NCBI GenBank assembly: GCA_030698965.1
Contig: JAUYLM010000020.1
Span: forward strand, 1 to 6,843
DNA from: a bacterium
GTDB taxonomy: Bacteria; Patescibacteriota; Minisyncoccia; Phycocordibacterales; PALSA-1337
Direction of reading: 5' to 3'
Length of the DNA stretch: 6,843 nt
Under the pieces are notes generated by a model. The model ran no database searches. It worked only from the letters and a program-made list of their open reading frames with translations, and was not told where the DNA came from. Numbering within the stretch: the first letter of the stretch is position 1; each line of letters begins with the position of its first letter. Positions 1 to 4,136 of this stretch are shown piece by piece. The position numbers were made by a program, and so were the translations under genes.

Positions 1-453
1 AGCATTGCCGATATCATTTTCGGCTATGGCGAAGAAAGATACGCAAGAAAAATAGCCAAAGGCATCGCCAGCTACCGCCAGAGGAAGACGATCGAAACGA
101 CAGGAGAGCTGGTGGAGATCATCAACCAGGCTGTTCCTCCGATGTACAAGATGGGCAGGATACACCCGGCGACCAGGACATTCCAGGCATTGCGCATCGC
201 TGTCAATGATGAATTGAATACTTTGAAGCAGGGAATCGTCAAGGGTTTTGACAGGCTGGAGAAGGGAGGAAGGATGGCGGTGATTTCATTCCATAGCCTG
301 GAAGACAGAATAGTCAAGCATTTTTATAAAGGAAAAGAGAAAAGCGGCCACGCTAAAATAATTACAAAAAGGCCGATAACAGCAAGTGAAGATGAAGTTC
401 GGGATAATCCGCGATCAAGAAGCGCAAAATTAAGAATAATCGAAAAAGAATAA
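1..453 (+). CDS. rsmH: 16S rRNA (cytosine(1402)-N(4))-methyltransferase RsmH (MraW), C-terminal half
   Basis: RsmH N4-methylates C1402 of 16S rRNA in the small-subunit decoding centre, using S-adenosylmethionine. The reading frame is open from base 1, and the 150 residues seen are about half of the usual ~300, so the SAM-binding N-terminal part lies upstream of the window. Recognisable family blocks, in order, are FGYGEERYARKIAKGI near the start, HPATRTFQALRIAVNDEL in the middle, ISFHSLEDRIVKHFY, and the C-terminal ITKRPITASEDEVRDNPRSR followed by SAKLRIIEK. The GTG at 112 could be mistaken for a start, but conserved sequence continues upstream of it. The gene ends in TAA at 451-453, one base before the next ATG, as expected for the head of a dcw cluster (mraZ-rsmH-ftsL-ftsI). 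Nothing looks broken apart from the window truncation. Confidence 0.96.
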   Translation, partial: SIADIIFGYGEERYARKIAKGIASYRQRKTIETTGELVEIINQAVPPMYKMGRIHPATRTFQALRIAVNDELNTLKQGIVKGFDRLEKGGRMAVISFHSLEDRIVKHFYKGKEKSGHAKIITKRPITASEDEVRDNPRSRSAKLRIIEKE

Positions 454-454
454 C

Positions 455-772
455 ATGACAAAAACACTTACAATTCTATACAGGGCATCACAGCATCATC
501 GTGAAAGAGTATTCGCGGTTCTCATTGCGGCCATAGTCTTTACGGCATGCACATATGTATTTCTCCTGCAAAAGGCGATCATAAATGTAGTCCAAAGGGA
601 AAAGGTGTCAAAAAGTGTTACCTCCGCTTCTATGGCGGTGAACGACCTGGAGGCAAGATATTTTTCTTTGAAGGATACGGTGACTCTTGAACTGGCACAT
701 TCCAAGGGATTGAAAGACGCAGAGGTTACCGCGTATATTTCAAAGAAATCACTGACAGCAATGGCAAAATGA
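455..772 (+). CDS. FtsL-like small bitopic cell-division protein
   Basis: This 105-residue protein has the topology of FtsL. A short basic cytoplasmic N-terminus (residues 1-18, with HHRER just before the membrane) is followed by one hydrophobic segment at about 19-38 (FAVLIAAIVFTACTYVFLL). An extracytoplasmic region at about 45-95, rich in heptad-compatible hydrophobic and charged residues, could form a coiled coil. FtsL sequences diverge strongly, so the call rests on size, topology and position between rsmH and the division PBP, which is where ftsL normally lies. In known systems FtsL pairs with FtsB/DivIC and activates FtsW-FtsI septal synthesis; that role is inferred here. The start follows the rsmH stop by one base. 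The stop codon overlaps the next start (ATGA, 769-772), suggesting translational coupling. No strong Shine-Dalgarno sequence is seen. A generic membrane protein in the ftsL position is the alternative. Confidence 0.7.
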   Translation: MTKTLTILYRASQHHRERVFAVLIAAIVFTACTYVFLLQKAIINVVQREKVSKSVTSASMAVNDLEARYFSLKDTVTLELAHSKGLKDAEVTAYISKKSLTAMAK

Positions 773-2487
773 ACCCTAACTCGGTCGTAAGAATACGAAT
801 ATTGCTTGGTGTGTTTTGCCTCGCGGCTCTGGTGATATCAGGAAAGCTTTATTTGATACAGATCGTCCGCGGAGAAGAATATATACAACAGGCCGACAGA
901 CAATATGCCAAACCTATCGACTCTGTTTTCGACAGAGGATCTATATTCTTTAAGACAAAAAATGGGACCAAGGTCAGTGTGGCTGCTATCAATGAGGGCT
1001 ATACCCTGGTTATGAACCCCAAGCTGATCCGTGATCCGAACAATGCTTACGAAGCTATTTCGCAATATATTGAGCTGGATAGGGATACTTTCATGAAAAA
1101 GGCGACCGAGACGGGGCAATACGAAGAGCTGTCCAGAAAGCTTGATATGGACACAGGAATTTCCATAGGAGAGCTGAAGATTCCAGGAATAGAAGTCCAT
1201 AAGGAGAGATGGAGAGTGTACCCGGGAGGATATTTGTCTTCCCACGCGATAGGTCTGATAGGCTATGATAAAAAGAACGATCTGGCCGGAAGATACGGGC
1301 TTGAGAGGTACTATGAAAATACGCTGAATCGCGATGGGCAAATCAGGAATATAAATTTCTTTGCCGAGCTTTTTGCTAATCTGAAGGGCAGTACGGACGA
1401 CTCTATTTTTGGCGAAGACAAGAAGGGCGATATCATTGCTTCGATCGATCCGGCAATTGAAAGCGAACTGGAAAAAATCCTGGCAGAAACTCAGGATAGA
1501 TGGCAGTCTGACTCAATTGGCGGAATTATCATGAATCCGAAAACCGGGGAGATATACGCCATGGCTGAGCGCCCGACTTTTGATCCGAATAACCTGAGGG
1601 ACATAAAGGACCCGATAGTTTTTTCAAATCAGCTCGTAGAGGGCATATATGAGATGGGATCAATCATCAAGCCGCTGACAATTGCGGTCGGAATTGACTC
1701 CGGAGCTATTACGTCCGACAGCAAGTACGAGGACAACGGATTTCTTCTTTTGAACGGCAAGCGCATATCCAACTTTGATGGCCGGCCGAGAGGAGAGGTT
1801 GCGATTCAGGATATCCTGAATCAATCCTTAAATATAGGAGCGGCGACGGTGGCACTGAAAGTGGGGAGCGAAGATTTCACGAGATACTTCCTAAGTTTTG
1901 GACTGGGGGATCTGACGGGCATCGACCAGCCAAATGAGCAGAAAGGGAAAGTCAGCAATCTCATGACTGGCAGAGAGATAGAGCAGGCAACTGCTTCCTA
2001 TGGCCAGGGCATCGCCATATCGCCGATCGCGACGATAAGAGCTTTGTCCATCCTGGCAAACGGAGGACTCCTGATAAAGCCCCGCCTTATAAAAGAGATT
2101 GAATATACCGATGGAACCAAGAAGGAAGTGGAACCCGACCCTGGCGTCAGAGTAATACAGAAAGAGACTGCGGAGGAGGTAACGAGAATGCTGGTGGAAG
2201 TCGTTGACAGCGCTTTGCGCAATGGAGAAGTCAAAATGCCAAACTACAGCATTGCCGCAAAGACCGGAACAGCCCAGATTGCGGATCCGGTCAATGGCGG
2301 GTATTATGGTGACAGGTATCTGCACTCCTTTTTCGGCTATTTTCCGGCTTATGATCCTAAGTACATAATATTTCTATATCATGTCTATCCGAAAGGAGTA
2401 CAGTACGCTTCCGAGACTCTTACAAATCCCTTCATAAAATTGGCCAAATTTCTAATCAATTACCGTGAAATTCCTCCGGATAGATAA
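769..2487 (+). CDS. ftsI: Class B penicillin-binding protein (FtsI/SpoVD-type D,D-transpeptidase)
   Basis: This 572-residue protein is a peptidoglycan transpeptidase that cross-links stem peptides on the outer face of the membrane, most likely at the septum given its cluster. A single N-terminal membrane anchor lies at about residues 9-31. A PBP-dimerisation/pedestal region covers about 50-220, including FDRGSIF and the RVYPGGYLSSHAIGLIGYD block typical of class B enzymes. The transpeptidase domain covers about 245-560 and carries all three catalytic motifs: S298-I-I-K301 in YEMGSIIKPLT (S298 the acyl-enzyme nucleophile), S353-L-N355 in NQSLNIGAATVA, and K498-T-G500 in AAKTGTAQIAD. There are no PASTA domains after the KTG motif. 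The length is normal for FtsI/SpoVD. The start overlaps the preceding stop by 4 nt and no strong Shine-Dalgarno sequence is seen, so coupling is likely. A usual Pro or Ala before the SxxK glycine is Met here (EMGS). Elongation-type PBP2 is less likely because of the ftsL-side location. Confidence 0.94.
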   Translation: MNPNSVVRIRILLGVFCLAALVISGKLYLIQIVRGEEYIQQADRQYAKPIDSVFDRGSIFFKTKNGTKVSVAAINEGYTLVMNPKLIRDPNNAYEAISQYIELDRDTFMKKATETGQYEELSRKLDMDTGISIGELKIPGIEVHKERWRVYPGGYLSSHAIGLIGYDKKNDLAGRYGLERYYENTLNRDGQIRNINFFAELFANLKGSTDDSIFGEDKKGDIIASIDPAIESELEKILAETQDRWQSDSIGGIIMNPKTGEIYAMAERPTFDPNNLRDIKDPIVFSNQLVEGIYEMGSIIKPLTIAVGIDSGAITSDSKYEDNGFLLLNGKRISNFDGRPRGEVAIQDILNQSLNIGAATVALKVGSEDFTRYFLSFGLGDLTGIDQPNEQKGKVSNLMTGREIEQATASYGQGIAISPIATIRALSILANGGLLIKPRLIKEIEYTDGTKKEVEPDPGVRVIQKETAEEVTRMLVEVVDSALRNGEVKMPNYSIAAKTGTAQIADPVNGGYYGDRYLHSFFGYFPAYDPKYIIFLYHVYPKGVQYASETLTNPFIKLAKFLINYREIPPDR

Positions 2488-2490
2488 AAA

Positions 2491-3768
2491 ATGAAATCAT
2501 TCATTAAAAAAATAGTAATATCAGTATTGGAAGCCGAAGCCAAGGTTATATTAAAAAAATATAATCCATTTATCGTCGCCATTACAGGTAGCGTGGGCAA
2601 GACATCCGCAAAAGACGCCATATACACTGTTCTGGACGGAACATCCTCTCATGTTCGCAAGAGCCAGAAGAGCTTCAATAGCGAAATAGGCGTTCCGCTG
2701 ACAGTCCTTGGCTGTGATAATGCCTGGAGCAATCCCTTCCTCTGGCTGAAGAATATTCTATACGGATTGGAGCTCATCCTTCTAAAGTCCGAATATCCAA
2801 ACTGCCTGATTCTGGAAGTCGGGGCTGATCACCCTGGAGATATACAGAGGATTACGAAATGGCTCAAGCCTGATATCGCCGTCATTACCAAGGTAAGCGC
2901 AGTTCCGGTGCATGTGGAGTTTTTCCCTTCCCGCGGACATCTTCTAAAAGAAAAAAGCTACTTGGTCAAGGCTCTGAAAAAAGACGGAACAGCCATTCTT
3001 TCCGAAGATGATGAGGATGTGAAGGCGATGTCAAAGGACATTCCCCAGAAGTCCCTGACATTCGGAGTCCGGCACTCCTCCTCGGTCAGCGCTTCCCATG
3101 ATTCCATAGTCTATGAAGAAAAAGGTGGGATAAAGATCCCTGTAGGAATGGCTTTCAAGCTCAATTACACCGGAAACAGCCTGCCTGTCATGGCCCGTGG
3201 AGTTTTGGGGATCCAACAAGTCTATCCGTATCTGGCTGCCACAGCTGTCGGCATTTCCAGAAACATCATCCTGACTGACATCGTCAAATCCCTGAATACG
3301 CACGTCGCTCCCAGGGGGAGAATGAATATTGTTCCCGGAGTGAATAATACGGTCATTATAGACGATACATACAATTCATCGCCTGACGCTCTGCACGAAG
3401 CTCTTCTTGTTCTTGGAAAAATTGAGACGACCGGAAAAAAGATTGCAGTCCTGGGCGATATGATGGAGCTTGGAAAATTCTCCATTGATGAACATAAGAA
3501 AGCGGGGGAGTTGGCGAGGCGAGTGGCATCGGTGGTTGTCACCGTCGGACAGAGATCGAAAATAATGGGTGATAATATCATCTCTTTCAATACATCGTCC
3601 GAAGCCGGAGAGTACGTCAGGAGAATGGCCGGCAGGGGGGATGCGATACTGGTGAAGGGTTCACAGTCTATGCGCATGGAGAAAGTAGTCAAGGATTTAC
3701 TGGCGGAGCCAGAGAAAGCCGCGGAGTTGCTGGTTAGGCAGGACCCGGAGTGGCTTGCCAGGAAGTAG
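2491..3768 (+). CDS. murF: UDP-N-acetylmuramoyl-tripeptide--D-alanyl-D-alanine ligase MurF, lacking the N-terminal substrate domain
   Basis: MurF is the cytoplasmic ATP-dependent ligase that adds D-Ala-D-Ala to UDP-MurNAc-tripeptide. This 425-residue protein shows Mur-ligase signatures in order: the P-loop ITGSVGKTS (about residues 31-39), LEVGADHPGDI (108-117, the MurF form of the ExGA motif), a KEKS segment at 153-156 in the region of the carbamylated lysine, APRGRMNIVPG (273-283), IIDDTYNSSPDAL (289-301), VLGDMMELG (320-328) and VKGSQSMRMEKVV (388-400). In typical MurF the P-loop lies about 100 residues in, after a UDP-substrate-binding domain. Here only about 30 residues precede it, and the PBP stop codon lies one codon upstream in the same frame, so the missing domain cannot be encoded directly upstream. 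The gene starts 3 nt after the PBP stop with no clear Shine-Dalgarno, in the expected dcw order. MurE and MurT are less likely given the DDTYNSSPDAL and GDM.ELG motifs. Confidence 0.92.
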   Translation: MKSFIKKIVISVLEAEAKVILKKYNPFIVAITGSVGKTSAKDAIYTVLDGTSSHVRKSQKSFNSEIGVPLTVLGCDNAWSNPFLWLKNILYGLELILLKSEYPNCLILEVGADHPGDIQRITKWLKPDIAVITKVSAVPVHVEFFPSRGHLLKEKSYLVKALKKDGTAILSEDDEDVKAMSKDIPQKSLTFGVRHSSSVSASHDSIVYEEKGGIKIPVGMAFKLNYTGNSLPVMARGVLGIQQVYPYLAATAVGISRNIILTDIVKSLNTHVAPRGRMNIVPGVNNTVIIDDTYNSSPDALHEALLVLGKIETTGKKIAVLGDMMELGKFSIDEHKKAGELARRVASVVVTVGQRSKIMGDNIISFNTSSEAGEYVRRMAGRGDAILVKGSQSMRMEKVVKDLLAEPEKAAELLVRQDPEWLARK

Positions 3769-3783
3769 TTTTTTAGGTAGAGT
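3755..3783 (+). promoter_or_regulatory. Weak candidate promoter for the tRNA gene
   Basis: TTGCCA (3755-3760, five of six matches to TTGACA) is followed after 17 bp by TAGAGT (3778-3783, four of six matches to TATAAT). Transcription would begin near 3790, giving about a 30-nt leader before tRNA-Glu. The -35 element lies inside the last codons of murF, and the hairpin at 3790-3812 would sit in the leader, which argues against it. Chance similarity, or read-through from the murF operon, is quite possible. Confidence 0.22.
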
Positions 3784-3789
3784 TCTAGC

Positions 3790-3812
3790 AAAATTGGACT
3801 CGCCCAATTTTT
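3790..3812 (+). terminator. Candidate weak terminator hairpin after murF
   Basis: AAAATTGG (3790-3797) and CCAATTTT (3804-3811) are perfectly complementary around a 6-nt loop, and the T-run covers 3808-3812. It lies 21 bp after the murF stop and 8 bp before the tRNA. The stem is AT-rich, so termination may be partial. It would separate the dcw unit from the tRNA, or simply help release the tRNA 5' end from a read-through transcript. Confidence 0.45.
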
Positions 3813-3819
3813 CATAAGC

Positions 3820-3891
3820 GGCCCTATCGTCTATCGGCTAGGACACATCCTTCTCAAGGATGGAAGCAGGGTTCGATTCCCTGTAGGGTCA
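3820..3891 (+). tRNA. tRNA-Glu (anticodon CUC), CCA not encoded
   Basis: A complete 72-nt cloverleaf can be drawn. The acceptor stem is GGCCCTA (3820-3826) with TAGGGTC (3884-3890), including one G-T wobble, and A3891 is the discriminator. The D-arm begins GTCT and ends GGAC. The anticodon stem CATCC/GGATG encloses the loop TTCTCAA, giving anticodon CTC, which reads the Glu codon GAG. The T-arm is CAGGG-TTCGATT-CCCTG. The gene is followed directly by TGG rather than CCA, so the 3' CCA must be added by a nucleotidyltransferase. An exact copy of its last 18 bases, this time followed by CCA, lies 161 bp downstream. The tRNA itself is uninterrupted and looks functional. Confidence 0.96.
3874..3891 (+). 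repeat. Direct repeat copy 1: 3' end of tRNA-Glu (attachment-site-like)
   Basis: CGATTCCCTGTAGGGTCA, the T-loop/T-stem/acceptor end of tRNA-Glu, recurs exactly at 4035-4052. Duplicated tRNA 3' ends are the usual mark of site-specific integration into a tRNA gene, with the inner copy supplied by the element. Here the interval is only 161 bp and holds no integrase, so at most it is a remnant or a non-autonomous element. Confidence 0.85.
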
Positions 3892-3940
3892 TGGGTAAAA
3901 AGAAAAGTACCGGCTTGTCCGGTATCTTTCTTTTTACCCA
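3892..3940 (+). terminator. Long hairpin terminator directly after tRNA-Glu
   Basis: Two 22-nt arms (3892-3913 and 3919-3940) are complementary at 20 positions around the loop CTTGT. The core is a GC-containing stem TACCGG/CCGGTA followed by a T-rich tract (TCTTTCTTTTT), matched by an A-rich tract on the 5' side. This is the form of a factor-independent terminator that could work in both directions. It starts at the first base after the tRNA discriminator, so it should define the tRNA 3' end. Confidence 0.78.
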
Positions 3941-3947
3941 CTATGAT

Positions 3948-4054
3948 CGCCCTAAGGCGAGAATCGAAAGCCGGAGGACGCGAAGGCGTCCGAGGCAGGG
4001 TCGTGAGCCGAGCCAACAGGCGAGGACTCCTGACCGATTCCCTGTAGGGTCACC
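3948..4054 (+). other. GC-rich structured unit with tRNA-like acceptor and T-stem pairings (degenerate tRNA copy or small element)
   Basis: GCCCTA (3949-3954) repeats the 5' acceptor strand of tRNA-Glu and can pair with TAGGGT (4045-4050), including the same G-T wobble. CAGGG (3996-4000) can pair with CCCTG (4040-4044), recreating the T-stem around a loop of about 39 nt instead of 7. Inside are a perfect hairpin GGACGC-GAAG-GCGTCC (3976-3991) and a second arm, GAGCC-GA-GCC (4005-4014) with GGC-GA-GG-A-CTC (4019-4029), with loop AACA and tandem G-A mismatches. GAATCG (3961-3966) can also pair with CGATTC (4035-4040) as a rival closing helix. The unit ends in TAGGGTCACCA, so it encodes CCA although the upstream tRNA does not. 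It could be a decayed and expanded tandem tRNA duplicate, a tRNA-targeting small element, or a structured RNA. No normal D-arm or anticodon arm is seen, so it is not called as a tRNA. Confidence 0.45.
4035..4052 (+). repeat. Direct repeat copy 2: tRNA-Glu 3' end, followed by CCA
   Basis: This is an exact 18-bp match to 3874-3891, and it runs on as CCA (4052 is the discriminator-equivalent A; CCA would continue as the 3' terminus up to about 4055). The bases just upstream (GAC) differ from those in the intact tRNA (GTT), so identity ends sharply inside the T-loop. Recombination between the two copies would delete 161 bp and leave a standard CCA-encoding tRNA-Glu followed at once by the terminator at 4057-4084. 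Confidence 0.85.
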
Positions 4055-4056
4055 AT

Positions 4057-4084
4057 TGAAAGACCAGCACATGCTGGTCTTTCA
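4057..4084 (+). terminator. Perfect 13-bp inverted repeat, likely bidirectional terminator
   Basis: TGAAAGACCAGCA (4057-4069) and TGCTGGTCTTTCA (4072-4084) are exact reverse complements separated by two bases; folded realistically this gives a 12-bp stem with a 4-nt loop. A GC-rich top (GACCAGC) sits on an A/T-rich base, with TCTTTCATT downstream. It closes the tRNA region just before the promoter of the next gene, as expected for a factor-independent terminator, though the T-tract is interrupted. Confidence 0.75.
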
Positions 4085-4107
4085 TTGAGTTATACACACG
4101 CCACTCG

Positions 4108-4136
4108 TTGAAGAGTCTAGATAGAGGTACTATAAT
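4108..4136 (+). promoter_or_regulatory. Sigma-70-type promoter for the M64 peptidase gene
   Basis: TTGAAG (4108-4113, four of six matches to TTGACA) is followed by a 17-bp spacer and a perfect TATAAT (4131-4136). Transcription is predicted to start at about 4142-4144. It lies 23 bp after the terminator at 4057-4084, the normal layout for a new transcription unit. Because the -10 box overlaps the ATG at 4135, a transcript from this promoter would lack that codon and would favour the in-frame ATG at 4150 with a very short leader. Confidence 0.6.
4123..4127 (+). promoter_or_regulatory. Ribosome binding site supporting the ATG at 4135
   Basis: AGAGG lies 7 nt before the ATG at 4135. A second, weaker match, AAAGG (4138-4142), lies 7 nt before the in-frame ATG at 4150. 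The first supports the longer start if transcription begins upstream. The second fits the start predicted from the TATAAT promoter only if the RNA begins a few bases earlier than usual. Confidence 0.4.

Noticed and set aside
838..1341. Antisense 167-residue frame inside the PBP gene (and other antisense frames in murF and the peptidase)
   Set aside because: These lie opposite genes with clear conserved motifs and show no recognisable domain or start signals.
3831..4016. 61-residue antisense frame across the tRNA
   Set aside because: It is antisense to a complete tRNA gene and its terminator, with no family match; it is a by-product of those sequences.
3820..4054. Intron-containing tRNA-Glu (group I intron or split tRNA)
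   Set aside because: The upstream tRNA is complete without removing anything, and the insert would have to duplicate 18 bases of exon. An intron would interrupt rather than duplicate.
3891..4088. 65-residue open frame starting at the last base of the tRNA
   Set aside because: It runs through the hairpin, the repeated tRNA end and the terminator; the peptide is very rich in Arg, Lys and Pro from the GC-rich structured DNA. No ribosome binding site is apparent.
4108..4134. TTG at 4108 as start of the peptidase
   Set aside because: It coincides with the -35 box, has no Shine-Dalgarno, and would place a poorly suited charged extension before the signal peptide.
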